A stretch of 64,000 bases of DNA from Bactrocera neohumeralis. Lineage: Eukaryota > Arthropoda > Insecta > Diptera > Tephritidae. The DNA lies in NCBI RefSeq assembly GCF_024586455.1, contig NC_065923.1, forward strand, positions 47,314,264 through 47,378,263, read 5' to 3'. Numbering within the stretch: position 1 is the first letter of the stretch; each line of letters opens with the position of its first letter. Below are positions 11,481 through 24,124 of the stretch, piece after piece. The notes beneath the pieces were generated by a model. It did not search any database, was not told the origin of the DNA, and saw only the letters and a list, made by a program, of their open reading frames with translations. A program made the position numbers and the translations under genes.

Positions 11481-11900
11481 TAAAGTTGAACAATTTGTAA
11501 ACGTTGGCAAACAATACTGAGCAAAAAGAACATGACAACTTTACATGAATCACGCCTCATCTGTCAAAAAAAGAAGTACCTCTATTTGAATCACTCGTTA
11601 AGTAAAAACCTCTATTTGGAAAATGAAATGAAAACGGCATGATAACATAGCACCCAATGTTCAATTCAAAAACTTTAAGGAACACACCTTTTTCATCTTT
11701 GGCTCTACAAACGTTGGTCGGCCTGGACTGAGAACACAAAATTTCGCTAGTTGTGCAGACAGTTGTACATCTTAAGCAGACATGGAGTTGGTCATTTACC
11801 TGGATGTGTAGGAGCCCTTGCCTATGTTGACCACCCATAGAACTCAAATCTCAAATTTGGCCTAACCAGGCATTCGTTGCATTTTTACTTATATAATTCG
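11481..11900. other. Unassigned sequence between transposon relics
   Basis: Contains a 96-codon open frame on the minus strand (11557-11847) with several Cys and His residues but no recognised family. Probably decayed repeat. Confidence 0.3.
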
Positions 11901-11904
11901 TTAT

Positions 11905-12990
11905 TTAATTTTCATCAATATTCATCGCTTTCGCTGACAACTCCATAGATCTTGCGAAGAACAGTTCTCTCGAGGCTCCAAGTGCTTTCTCGTTTCGCCT
12001 ACGTCTATGTTTCTGCGCCGTCTGATAGGAATGGAATAATGAGAGTCTTATGGAACATAATTTTGTTAGTCGAGAGAGGGATCTACTTCTCAATCTGTTG
12101 GCAAGCGCTATTATGCGCATGATATCCAGGCTTAGATTATTGATAGAGTGTGTGCTGATTCCGAGATAAACAAGGTCTTCAACTTTTTCGAATGTATAAC
12201 TAGCAACAGTGACATAGTGCGCAAGACTCGAATCTTACCATCTTACTCTGTGGGCTCCATGTACTTCGTCCTGTCTTCGTTCACCACAACACCAACCTCT
12301 TTCGCATCTTTCGCTAGATTGGAAAAGGCTGCGCTTCCGACTCTGTTGTTAGGGCTTACGATGTCAATAACCCAATATATTTGTATTTTTAGAGTAGACA
12401 GTGCTACTGGGTTCAGATTAACAGTAGCACTGCGGTTCAGATTAGCGGCCCATATCACTTTTACAGCTTTATATTGAAATAGACGAACGTGAGGGAATCA
12501 CCCTCACATCAAGCTTAGACAATGGCGTCGAAAAGGCAACTCCTATCAATGCTGTCAAAAAAGTGACGGGTGTTAGGGGTATTTTCCAAGATTTAACGTT
12601 TTGTGAAAATCTAGTCTTTGGTGGTTGTCAGGTCCATAGTAACATTTATAAGGTCTTTGCAATATTAAGGAGGCTGATACCACGATATTAAGCGCAGGCC
12701 TTGGCATCTCTTTTCGTTTGTATAGTGCAAAGTCCACTCATATTCCAACCATGAGCATGTATTCATCCGCCGCCTTTATACAGCTTAGCCGGTAATTCAT
12801 TGGCTCTTGCGACTTTGTTGTTCTAAAGCTGTTTCAGAGTTGTTTCTCATCTTGGTCGAGTGGAGGGACGACAATGTTGTCAGGGTAGATTATTGATGCG
12901 GGTTGTTCTTCATCCGTCAGGGCTGCTTTTGCGATTTAACTGTTTCGAGAAGCGTTCCCTCCAAATTTCGAGTGTACTCTGTATGTCTGC
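11905..12990 (-). mobile_element. Decayed non-LTR retrotransposon fragment
   Basis: Minus-strand pieces match the palm-to-C-terminal part of the same general LINE type as 4660-7620. They include AFSNLAKDAKEVGVVVNEDR-TKY around 12250-12330, RIIALANRLRSRSLSRLTKL around 12060-12120 and a final SLERTVLRKIYG-like stretch near 11950. Upstream (12480-12900) only scattered fingers/palm remnants remain. Multiple frameshifts. Confidence 0.7.
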
Positions 12991-13129
12991 TATCAGTTTC
13001 CTTTACTGTCTTTACAGAAAACGTTCGCCTTTTCAGATTTTTTCAAAAAAATATTATATTGCTCAAAAATGTTTAACAATTTCATCACAAGATCTATTTA
13101 AGGAATGAGCTTCATTTGGCAATTCTGGG

Positions 13130-13690
13130 TATCCATAGTATTAGTTATAACTCAACAAGTTGGCTCTTCTCGGATAATAACCACGCCCACCTCCCATACA
13201 AAGGTTATGTTGTAAATCACTAAAAGTGCGTTAACCGACTAAAAAAAAACGTCAGAAGCACTAAATTTTACGGAAGAAATGGCAGAAGGAAGCTGCACCC
13301 AGCCTTTTTTTAAAAATTGAAAATGAGCGTGGCCTCGCCCACTTATGAACCAAAAACCATATCTCAGGAACTACTAGACCGATTTCAATGAAATTCGGTA
13401 TATAATATTTTCCTAACACCCTGATGACATGTACGAAATATGGATGAAATCGGTTCACAACCACGCCTTCTTCCAATATAAAGCTATTTTGAATTCCATC
13501 TGATGCCTTCTTTGTATAATACGAGTATAAACATTAGGAACCAATGATGATAGCGGAATAAAACTTTACACAAATACGGTATTTGAAAAATATGTAAATG
13601 ACGGAAATGAAATCTCGATTATCACTTTATCATGTGAGAGTAAAAAATGTTTGGTAACACCCGAACTTAGCCCTTCCTTACTTGTTTATG
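13130..13690. repeat. Interspersed repeat with CACGCCCAC-type motifs
   Basis: Contains ACCACGCCCACCTCCCATAC, GAGCGTGGCCTCGCCCACTT and ATCTCAGGAACTACTAGACC, followed by TTTCAATGAAATTCGGTATA. The combination resembles non-coding repeats scattered in fly genomes. Related text occurs in this window near 59930-60200 (ACCTGCTCGACCGGTTTTAA). Confidence 0.55.
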
Positions 13691-13784
13691 AACAATTTTA
13701 ACTCGCTGGAACATATTTGCTTTTCATATTTTTTCTGTTTTTGTTTTTTAAATGCATAAAATTGGCTTGACGATTCATAATTTC

Positions 13785-13860
13785 ATATCCGTTAATATAA
13801 CCGTTAATATATCCGTTAGTATATCCGTTAATATAACCGTTAACATAACCGTTATCGTGT
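13785..13860 (+). repeat. 12-bp minisatellite
   Basis: About six tandem copies of CCGTTAATATAA with single-base variants (ATATCCGTTAGTATATCCGT). The translation is a periodic NITV/SISV string but there is no reason to treat it as coding. The following 13861-14600 is AT-rich without a recognisable feature. Confidence 0.85.
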
Positions 13861-14614
13861 TCTACAATCATATCAAAAAAACGATATTTTGCATTTTAAA
13901 TCTGATTACCTTGTATACACAAATATATAAATAGTCGCCCAAAAACGATAGTCACTAATACAAAAAATAACTACTAAAATATTTATGTAAATAAAATATC
14001 TGAAACAGAAAGCAAAGATTCAAATATTAAATTATAATATAATGTTAAGTGAAAACTGATATCTATTAAACAAATATATATCTGCAAATTTACTAAATCT
14101 GTGCATGAAACCAAAATTGTTGGAAAATCATATTCAAAATTGACAATCTTACTCAATTCTCTCTACTAGACTAAGAAATCTAACGCTATGAAAAGTATTT
14201 TCTAACTAAAATCAATTTACGGTTATCTGAAAATCCATAGGATATTTAAATACTGAGGCTGTTTCTTCTATGTTAATATACTTACTTACTATATACTTAA
14301 AATGTACATAATATAATCTACAAAGGTATTAAAATTTAGTCAAAATAACACTTATTAATTAAGTAAAAAAAACAAAATGCAGCTCTGCATAAATATAGTA
14401 AACAAACGAGTTCATAAAGATATCAATATCTCTAAGATTTATCTAAATATGAAATGTCAGTTATAAAACACATCCTCGAATCACATTTCAAGTGCTTTCA
14501 AGTTTTATCAAATCAATCGTTTAAGAATATTTTAAATCAATTGCCAGCCAAACAAACGAGACTAGACTAAAGCAGCGCTAGTATTCTTTTTTATGTTTTA
14601 AGCTAAGCTAAAAC

Positions 14615-15320
14615 TTCTTAACGGCTTTCTACACCGCCTTCATGAGCTTTAACGGCTTCACACCGACAATTTCTTTCCGAACTGGTCCCTTAAAATAATC
14701 AAATAGCAACTCAACCTTTTCTTAAAATTATTCGGCTACCAAGAGTTTGTTTCCATAAACTCATGTTTTCATGATACCGTTCGCTATTCAACTAGAACCA
14801 TTTTGAAGTAAAATAATAAATCAGGCGAACACAGTGGTTACGGTACGATATTGTGCATTGGGCAAAAACCAAGACTTGTCGACTCATAATTCTGGCCTAT
14901 TTTTACGAATAGCTTTGCGCAAACGACGCTCAGCCCTCAAATAGTATTTTTTGAGTTGTTTGACAGGTTAGAATGAATTCGGAGGTCATCACATCTTGAT
15001 ATTCGATGAAAACTCTCCACATAACCTTGATTTTTTACCTGTATGCCAGTAATAACACGTTTCATGACATTCTGGAAAACATTGTTTCAACGACGTTAAC
15101 GAGCTTTCACCTTTCTTAGGCCGAATTATATTTCATGAAGCTTTGCACTGATCCTTCCGATATTCCAACGGTGCCAGTAAGCTCTCTGGCTGTTAATCGC
15201 CGACTCTCAAGCACCAATTCAGTTATTTTATTGATGTGTTCATCATCAGTTGATGTTGATGGCTATCCTGGATGAGGATCGCCGTCAACGCGCTCTCGAC
15301 CTTCTTAAAATATAGTTCTT
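14615..15320 (-). mobile_element. Mariner transposon fragment
   Basis: The minus strand reads as a broken mariner transposase: a GRP-STSTDD-like block near 15240-15270, DDEHINKITELVLESRRLT-like and AREL-GTVGISEGSVQ-like segments (15170-15240), and VKNQGYVESFHRIS near 15010-15050. The same order occurs in the copy at 55608-56006. TIRs were not located. Sequence from 15321 to 15970 shows nothing recognisable. Confidence 0.65.
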
Positions 15321-15984
15321 AAAGGAAGATGTACTCAAGTTCTGATTATTGAAATTTCAAATGTCATATGGTTCAAAAGTTACTTGGTCCGGTAAATCTC
15401 ATATACATCGAGCTCTCTATGATTTGGGTGAAAATGGTTACACAAATCTGCCACAGAAAAATTGACAATTTTACAGAGAAGCTTATTTATTGTATGTATG
15501 TTGCTAAAGTGATCTTATCCGCTTTGTTGAGTAGTCCTAGTATATATACTATATGTTGATAACATCCAGGAAAACCCCGCTTGCAATGTTCGGGTGCAGA
15601 GTTCTGCCAAAATTATAAATTCAACGCAAGTATTTTGAGATTTGTAGAGATTTGCTAACTTCCAACGACAAATATCTTTGGAACAAATCAATACTTACTA
15701 AAGCCTCCGCCAATAATAGTGTCTATAACAATTGAAACACAAGGATGAGGTGTAAATAAATTCAAGATGACGACCTTGAAATCGCAATCCTTGTGACCAG
15801 GATATTTACGATTTCACGAATCAATATTCAAAGTTTTTCTTTAAAGTATCAAATCTTATACAAATAATGGCAAATCTCATAAGTTTGATGAAATTATCGA
15901 AGTGCCTACCAAAAGTCAAACATTATCATTGTACATACCTGTTTCTTTCGCTATTACTAGCCACCACTTACCTCACCGGCAAAA

Positions 15985-16095
15985 ATAAACGCAGTTTGAA
16001 TTGATTTGGTTTAATTTAATGTTTAGTTTAATGTTTCGGTTTTGGTTTGTTTAATTTAATGTTTAGTTCGATGGTTTGGTTTTGGTTTGTTTAAA
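15985..16095. repeat. Short tandem duplication rich in GGTTT/TTTAATG
   Basis: Two near-identical copies of a roughly 50-bp unit, each containing TTTAATTTAATGTTTAGTT and GGTTTTGGTTTGTTTAA. Confidence 0.75.
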
Positions 16096-16300
16096 TAAAA
16101 TACACTGTTTGGGTAATCGGATTCACTGCCACTTCGAAATACGGAAACTGACGCTGCGACGTTTGCTCGGTGCGAGATCGACGTTAAAAAAGGACGATCG
16201 TCCTCTAGAGCGGTCGCTTTTGATGGTTTGATAGTGTAGAGTTGTGATGTGATGTCAGCATGTGTGGTATATTCGTGTGTAGTAGTGTGTGGTGTCTTCT

Positions 16301-16665
16301 TCTTAGACACTTCTAAGAAAGCCTCTCCGAAACCTATAAGTTTCATCATTCATAATGATTTGTTTTTCATTGAGTTATAAAATTCATAAGAAATAAAAAA
16401 TGTTCCCAAAAATAATCAAACTTAAACCGTTAATATCTTTTAAACGGTTGGGTTTACGAAAAAATCATTGGAGATCTTTTTTGTAGAGCATTCAATTTCC
16501 TACAAAATCTAAGGAACAAGATATTTTTTCAAGTAGTTGGAAGCGAGATATAAATTTTTCTATCTAATAATAAGAAAAAATAGAAAACTGTAGGAAGGAG
16601 GACCTTCTCATTACAATTAAGAACTCATGCTTGGAGAGGCTTTCTTAGAGGTGTCTAGGAACCTA
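16301..16665. repeat. Inverted repeat (about 35-bp arms, about 300-bp spacer)
   Basis: The left arm, which contains CACTTCTAAGAAAGCCTCTC, is the reverse complement, with few mismatches, of the right arm around 16630-16665, which contains GAGAGGCTTTCTTAGAGGTG. The spacer is AT-rich without a clear ORF. It could be ends of a non-autonomous element or a fold-back. Confidence 0.7.
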
Positions 16666-16679
16666 TTTCTCAGAGTACC

Positions 16680-17880
16680 AAACGAAAAAAACATTTTTTT
16701 TTATCCACTCTAGTCTACATATAGCGAGCCTGTTCCTCAGACTATTAAGAAATCTGTCTGAAAAGTCCTTTTCTCACCAAGGAGCTGCTCATTTGTCAGA
16801 ACGTCCAACATGGAAGAACAATAACATACCGTTGCGACACAAACTGACAGATCAAACTGAAGTCCTTATATGGAAAACTGAGTCTACCGCACGTAAAGAA
16901 ATATTCAAAATGTGGCACAATAAGCTGAGAGTTTTTCCAAGTGCGCTTTTTGCCGCGCTTAATACGATTGCTTTCTCTAAGCTCTACTGCCACTGTTGTA
17001 TAATTGAGGATTTTTAGTTTAAACGATTGATTTGAAAGTAGACCAAATGCTAATTGATGATTTTAACTGTTATTGCATACGCACATACATACAAACACCC
17101 ACACAAGCATATATTGCACAACCGATATATGAAGATCAATGGTTTCTGTAAGAAAATCATGCATTGAAGAATAATTTTAATATCAAAAACACATAAGAAC
17201 GTTGCTTGTCTCTACTAAAATCTAAGAACGCCTTCACTTTCAATGGCTGTCAAGAAAACTATGCTAATGAAATTACGCAATTTGAAACTAAAATAATAAA
17301 GCTAAGCTCTCTCACCAGTTTTTCGCTAAATTAGCATTCAAAATAATATTCACGAAAAACTGTTTGAAATCTTAAAAAATCTAAGGAAAACCAAAAACTC
17401 ATCACACTTGAAACTAGACACAATTTTAATTGTGATTTTTAATGAAAAGCTAATATATCAATCAAAAGCGAGCTTCTTCAGCAAAGGAGCGCACACTCTC
17501 TGTGCTAACGGTACTTAAATATACCTACACATAACCAAAATAGTTAAATATGAAATATGTGAATGTAATGGAAATACAAATAATTAACTGTATAAAAGTA
17601 TATTTAATTGTTTATAAATGTTACTTAAGTGTTGTAGTTAAGACAATTGAAAATCTAAAATATAAGCCGGCAACTCTGAAGTTCTGAAAACATCCAAACA
17701 ATAACAATACTGAGTACAGATTAGTGAAAAATTAAAATCTAGCAAATTATTACCAAACAAAAACAAATAAAATATGATTTCCCAAGCATTTGCTCGATTA
17801 ACTGTATAAAATGTAAGGAAAGCAGTGGTTATCTGAGACCCAATTCTATTAATATACTTGTATATATGTTTTTTTACATC
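16680..17880. other. Non-coding AT-rich stretch
   Basis: No recognisable gene or repeat family. A 74-codon frame at 16793-17017 has no family features and ordinary AT-rich composition. Confidence 0.4.
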
Positions 17881-17889
17881 CCCTCCTGT

Positions 17890-18970
17890 TTAGAGAAATG
17901 AGTGCATTAGGTTAGGTTACACTGGCCGGTTGGTACGACATATATTGACTAACGGGTTCTTGGTATTGCCTCATGGAGGTTCAGTTTAAATTGAGCTGAA
18001 GCATTCCTCCAGACAGGACGTCTACGCTTTTTGCTAACTTTAAGACCGACTTTATATCCAATTTTAGTACTCTATCTAGTTCCTTGAACTGCGAAGCTCC
18101 TAGGTGTTCTAGATACGGCTGGTTAGAAGCATAAGTGTTCCAACGTCTTTTCCATGACTTATTTCCTGCACTTTTTGCATGTATTCTAGTTACCTATGTC
18201 CATTCGGCACACATGTGATGAAAGTAAGTTGTGACTTGTCATTAGGCCAACAAGCGTCTTGTAAAAAGTATGCGAGCATTTCTAAAATTTCTTTGTATAT
18301 CTTTTTTAGTAACCTCCGCATTTGCTGTACTTGTTCGGTAGCCAGACGGATGGCACTTTTGGCAATATCATCAGCTATTTCGTTTTCCGGAATTTCTTTG
18401 TGGCCTGAAAACCAGTGTATATTCAGCCGCTTTCCAGCAGGCACTACATCCGCTGTCGCCCTGCTTCCAAGAACATTCACTGACGTAATGCAATGTGAGA
18501 TAGCCGCCTAGCTTTCGACGTATATATTTTATCTAATCCGCTCTCCTAAGCGCAAAGACTTCCAACTGAAAGATACTGCAGTATTCCGGAAGTTGGAGGA
18601 ACAGCATGAGATACAGCTCCGAGCAATATGTAGATGAGATGCTGGCGCTCCCTTTTTGATCCGTCTGTATAGGTGTTGTAAGTTCCCTACAATATTTATA
18701 AGTAGTTTATTTAATTTTCCTTTGAAATCCATCTTCAACATTTATTCAAATTGAACCACCGATCTAGCTCCCTTTTACTTAGTTCTTACTTAATGGTCTC
18801 TTTCGATAAATTTTGGTCGTAATGAGGAAGTATTATTTGGGTTTCAATGTCGTTTAAACACTGCTCCAAAGGCACCTGTAATAATTCATATTTACAAGTT
18901 CTATATAAGGAACCTCTAGATAACTCTAGATGCTCCAAGTAAAAGACTTTTCGATGAAGTAGGGTTTCCA
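17890..18970 (-). mobile_element. Non-LTR retrotransposon 3' part with RNase H (I/Loa-like), broken
   Basis: The minus-strand frame 18190-18480 contains ADVVPAGKRLNIHWFSGHKE followed by IPENEIADDIAKSAI. This is an RNase H C-terminal motif (W-x-x-G-H-x-x-I-x-x-N-E-x-A-D) with the expected His. Further upstream residues (18529-18741) carry more RNase H-like sequence. The 3' end near 17900 has a TAACCTAACC tail, as seen at the end of the LINE fragment near 63800. Confidence 0.75.
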
Positions 18971-19068
18971 CAACACAAATAGATAATTCAGTAAAAAGGT
19001 CTCTATTAACTGAAAGACTTAACTTAAAAAATCCAACAAGACTTCGACCAAATACTTACTCACTTATA

Positions 19069-20110
19069 AAGGGTGATTCAATTCGAGGTTTTCTACTTTT
19101 ATAAAGAAAAACCACAGAAACTTCTAATTTATTAAGGGAATTTTTATTATCATTCGAAAGAACATTATTTGGCATTTATTTTTGAAGATTTCTTTTTCAA
19201 ATGTTGGCCGCAACTATGTCTCAGATAGTCCATCCGTTGAGTCCAATTTTCGATACTCGTTCGAACACTTCGACTGGTAACTAACGAATGACGCGCGTGA
19301 TATTTTACTCCAAGGCCTGAATCGAAGTGGGATTGTCCGCATAGACTTTAGACTTTGCATTATCCCAATAGGAAAAATTCTAACGGTGTGATATCACACG
19401 ATCTTGATGGTCAATCGACCGACCCAAAACATAAAATTATCTGCTCAGCGAAGTGTTCTCTCAATAAATCCCTTGATTGATATGATGTGTAGGAAGTGAC
19501 GACGCTTGAAAACGAAATGTCGCCGAGATCACGAGCTTCAATTTTAGGCATCAAGTAGTCGGTTATCACGGTGCGATAACGGTCAACATTGACGGTTACG
19601 TTCTCACCGGGATCATTTCTGAAGAAATATGGACCGATAATTCCACCGGCTCACAAACCACACCGAACCGTTATTTTTTCTAGATAAAATGGCAGCTCTT
19701 GAATCTCTTCAGGTTGCTTTTCGTACCAAATGCGGCCATTTTGATTCGGTTCTTCTTGGAAATTTTAAAGAGCCCATAGAGCGAAAGGATTCCGCTTGAA
19801 AAGGTCGATCGGCTACAGTTCTTGTACAAGGTGTATTTCGTATGCTTTCAATTTAGGATCATGACATAAAATGCTCCAAGTCGTTCCACAAGTCAGTCCA
19901 AGTTGCTGCGAACGGCGCCGAATCGACTCACCATGGTCTTCGTGTACACTCTCAGCTACAGTCTTAGGGCGAATACTATTCAATAATGAATGCTGGCTCT
20001 CAAGATGGGTGATGGTGTTGCGAATATAACGCTAGTAGACCGATTATGGTGCCCTTAAGTTGAGCGAAGCGCACAAAACACATTCGTTACAGAATGTGAA
20101 TGACCGCATA
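19069..20110 (-). mobile_element. DUF4817-type (IS630/Tc1-mariner superfamily) transposon, degenerate
   Basis: Begins with the inverted-repeat-like end AGGGTGATTCAATTCGAGG at 19071. The minus strand encodes, with stops and frameshifts, HTH remnants (ESIRRRSQQLGLT near 19900), a GPYFFRNDPGENVTVN block near 19600, DYLMPKIEARDLGDI near 19530 and C-terminal ENWTQRMDYLRHSCG near 19210. This is a common insect transposase group that I recall under DUF4817. It acts as the intact paralogue for dating the insertion in the 10287 copy. Confidence 0.78.
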
Positions 20111-20129
20111 CAATTATAGCTGTCATACA

Positions 20130-20300
20130 AACTGAACGATCCAATACATGACCTTGTATGGAAAACTTTTGTATTTGACGAGATATCTCTGGCATAGATT
20201 GGGCATAGATATTTGAAGCAACGGCACCTCCCTATAGATTATTATTTGAAGCAACGGTAGGTAGCCCTCCAAAAAAACTGCTTTCGTCCAATGCCATGAG
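20130..20300 (-). repeat. Interspersed fly repeat (reverse copy)
   Basis: Reverse complement of a module also seen at 39750-39830: GGAAAACTTTTGTATTTGAC with GAGATATCT next to it. From 20300 to 22390 no gene, transposon or strong repeat is recognised, only AT-rich sequence with TATATACA-rich microsatellite-like stretches near 20520-20560 and 20900-21000. Confidence 0.55.
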
Positions 20301-22394
20301 GAATGTTGTACAGTGTAATTATGCAAGAAAATAAAATTATTTGTTATGTTCAAAATATAAGTTTAAAGTTTAAAACCAGTACTATTTAAATCTACATTAC
20401 ATTAGTACTGCGTTAATTTCCTCAGTATCGATTTAGTTCATCTTTATGAATGAGCTAGTCACATGTGAAATATATCGCTAACCTCCTAGTACTTTAAGCA
20501 TCCACATAAGTATATGTAAACTACATATAATGTATAACATATGTACATATATACTAAGTTGTTGGTATTGATTTTGTAAAATTTTGCGAAACGATTGTCT
20601 CAAAAGCGTTTCAAACACGAATATGGTTGTGCTAAACAATTTTCTACTGAAGATTATGACTATGAGCTTGCCCCAAACAATTGTTGTGTCAATGCGAGTT
20701 CACTATCTAGTCTACTACGTACATATAAATTTACTAATTAACTACATAGCTGTAAAATCCTACTACATACATATACATTTATACTTAAATGCTACAATAC
20801 ACCACTATTTTATGTATTGTAGTAATGTTTTTAGGCCATAAATAATAGTTTATACTTAAACTTACCTGTATACATACTTAATCTATAGCTATACCTAGTA
20901 CTATCGAACTGCATATACTCTTATGTATGTATATAAGTATCTACTATTTAAATTGTTAAAATAAATTTAATTTTTTATATAAATTTAGCTTATATATACA
21001 ATTTTGGTATTTTGAAAAAAAAAATTTTCTCATATTTTCTTATAGAAACTGTTCAAAATATAATTTTCTGTTTCGAGGAAAATGGATTTGGTATGGAATT
21101 ATGGAAATACATACAAATTTATGCTCTCTACATTATATACGCACATAAGTATGTTAAAAAAGCAACTTTGTCTACATTTAGGCTGTCATTTTAGCGAAGA
21201 CTCATACCTTTTTATAATGTCTAGTCACTTTTTAGGCTTTGCCTACATTTATGCTGCTATTTTTAGCAAAGACACAAACCTTTTTATAATATCAAGGCTC
21301 GTATTAGCCATTAATGCAATCAAAAATAACCATTCGGATGAGCTACAAAAAACCAAAGAAGAGAATTTGCTAATCAACCCTGTCAGACAGTACAGGGACA
21401 GTGACCAAAGCTTTGAGACAGTGGCCAGTTGAGACTCGAACGTTGCTTTCAAGCTCATTTTTGTAGCAGTAAAAAGACAGTTTCAAGCATAAACATAAGT
21501 CTAACGTGAAAAGTCTTCATAGAAACCATTATTGATAGTGCTGGTAAAGGAGCAACCTTCGTTAAAATATGGTGCGTCGAGCTTCAAAAGCCTTCACAGA
21601 AGTTATATTGTTTCAAACGTACTGATATGTGCGGGATTGTGAACTAGAAGGAAAGTTTCTTTGCAATGGGTACTAAGACCAAGCGTGAAACCCTGAATAA
21701 GCCAAACAGCAATCTCATACTCATCCAACTAGAAGTGAATACCTCGTGAGGTATATAATTTTCAAGTCTTCGTTGTAAATTTGTATGCCATAATTCACTG
21801 AAATCCATTTTTCTTTTATACTACTATATACATATATCTGAGAGGTTTATCTATATTATCTGAAAGAATTTATAAAACCTTTTCAAATGTGCAGCAAAAT
21901 TGTTAAAAATTTTGTTGTTAACTTTTTATTTGACATTTCTTCAACAAATCATGTTGACACTGTAAAAAAATAACACCATAAACGAAGGCGAACAGTCACA
22001 TAGTCACCGAGTGATCACAAAACGATCAAATAACTGTATTTAACGATTGGAAAAGGTGTGTTACATAAAAATGTTTCATAATCAAATAAACGAATACTTC
22101 ATGAAAACAAAAAACAGAAATATTTTTTGTAGTGTATAAATAAATATTAATCAGTATAATGACCATAAGTGTGACACTCAGCCAAGGCATACTTATCTAA
22201 TCATATATGTAAATGTAGCTAATAAAGAAAATATGTTTACTAGGCAATAAGACATATGTATTGATGGCTTAAAAGCATACACACAAAAAATTTAAATTAA
22301 ATAAAGTGAAATTGGAAAAATATTACAGAAATACAATATTTATTCTGAAATGGTGTGAAATATTTGAAGTTGCTTTCATCCTTACCGATGCTTC

Positions 22395-22800
22395 TTCTCC
22401 TTTACTGGCGTAGACCCCGCTTACCAGAAATATGCGGAGTTAACATGTCGTTTCTAATTTTCGCTATTTGACGCCAGTTGTAGATACCAAGAGCAGCCAG
22501 GTCCTTCTCCAACGGAGTGGAGGTCTTCCTCTTCCACCAGCGTGTACTGAATTTCAAACCTTCAAAGCTCATCGCTCCGTCGACTGCGGTACTCACCGTT
22601 GCCAAAGAGCAAAGAACCATAAATCTTCCGCAAAATCTTTCTTTCTAACACTCCTAAGGTTGTTTCATTAGATGATACCATTGTCCATGCCTCCGCACCA
22701 TACAAGTCTTGGTCTTTGTTCGTCGAGATAAATATTGTGCACAAGTTTTTTTGGGATTTCTGCTTTATCACGAACACTAGAATTTGAGTGGCCCAAGACA
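22395..22800 (-). mobile_element. LINE 3' end fragment
   Basis: Minus-strand frames contain DLYGAEAWTMVSSNETTLGV, LERKILRKIYGSLLFGN and KDLAALGIYNWRQIAKIR. These are the last conserved segments of the same LINE family as 4660-7620 (there RVFERKVLQKTYGPLRVG). The region ends in a CTTCTTCTCC tail. Confidence 0.8.
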
Positions 22801-22929
22801 TTCAGCGAAAGTCGCGAAGTCATCAAAAACTTGCCACATGCGTGTCGTCCAACCTTTATTCCCCAAGGGACCGGAGCTCTCGAAGGAGTCATATTTTCCA
22901 AAATGTGATATTTCGAACATTTATTTAAA

Positions 22930-23130
22930 CGTTGTCATTATCAATAAATGAACGTTTTTTCGTTTTTGTAGATTGTTATGAAAAAATCAGAAAAGCTATT
23001 GCCGTCTTGGTCTTTGGCCATCTGATACTTGGTGACTTTAATACGCACTACGATCTTTGGCACTCCTGCTTGTCAAACGATCCTAGGGGAATGCAGCTGA
23101 CGGAACAGATAGGCGTTTTGAAACTCTGAA
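22930..23130 (+). mobile_element. Small endonuclease fragment of another non-LTR element
   Basis: A plus-strand frame reads LVFGHLILGDFNTHYDLWHS followed by CLSNDPRGMQLTEQI. GDFN-x-H-x-x-W-x-S followed by RG-x-x-L-x-E-x-I is an APE endonuclease signature of I/R1-like LINEs, distinct from the neighbouring copy. The following 23131-24120 has nothing I recognise. Confidence 0.7.
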
Positions 23131-24124
23131 GTAGGACGGAGATGGAGAAGATACAAACTTGTAAAAATACCGCACTCCGGACAGTTACGAGATGCCTCCT
23201 GGTGTCTCCCAACCAGCACATACACAGAGAGATCCGCATGCTGCCTGTAAGAGCATAACACCCTCCTCTTTAAGCAGTTTTTGCTCGGATGTTTTCGAAG
23301 AACCGCGTTCTAGACACATCAACAGAACATTCTTCCAGTACATACAACAATATACCGACAAAATTTCGGTCGCGATTAACTTTCGATAGGCATTGAACGC
23401 CATTCGCAATGGAGATAATAACACTTGCACTGACTTCCTCCCAGTGAATGTCCACTTAGAGTCCAAATGCCACCAATCGCAGAACAAGATCTCGAGTTGC
23501 CGCGTGAATCAAGAGTGACTCTAACGCAGCTTCGTTCTGGGTGCAGTAGCAGGATAAACTCCTACTTATACAAAATAGACCTCAACTTATGTCCTGCATG
23601 AAACGAGTTACCGAACGATACTAATCCCATCTTTGCTGGGACTCCGATTAAGTAACTTCGCTGACAGCTAACCTGTTACTTTCCGCCGAACCGGTAGATA
23701 ATCACTAGAACAACAACAAGGCGCGCAATATTACATCCACCTTGTGGTGTCCACACGCTGAATTTGATTGAAGTCAACTCAGATGAATGCTGTCCTCAAG
23801 CTATAGCTTCTTTTACTGTCGTTTTGTTTTAATACAAAGTGGTCTGCTAGAATCCGTCAAGGCATTTGCGAAAAATCTTCCCTGATTGATAAGCGATTTG
23901 AAAAAATGTTAAACCTCATTTTTACGGCAGAAACTCGTCGAGACGTTGATGGCATTTGTAAATAGTTGAGCAGATTTGTGTGCATTTTGGTGACCTCCAT
24001 ATGGTTTAAAATCTTACAGTCAACGAAATGAAAAGGAAACAACAGCCTCGGACGAGAGATCCACCTTCTGAAGCCGACCATGACAAACAAACGCATTAAG
24101 GATTTCGATTTAAGAGCATGCACC

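Noticed and set aside
13752..13934. Periodic NITVNISVSISV peptide
   Set aside because: Translation of the 12-bp minisatellite.
16056..16349. 97-codon minus-strand frame rich in Ser/Thr
   Set aside because: It overlaps the tandem duplication and an inverted-repeat arm; no family features.
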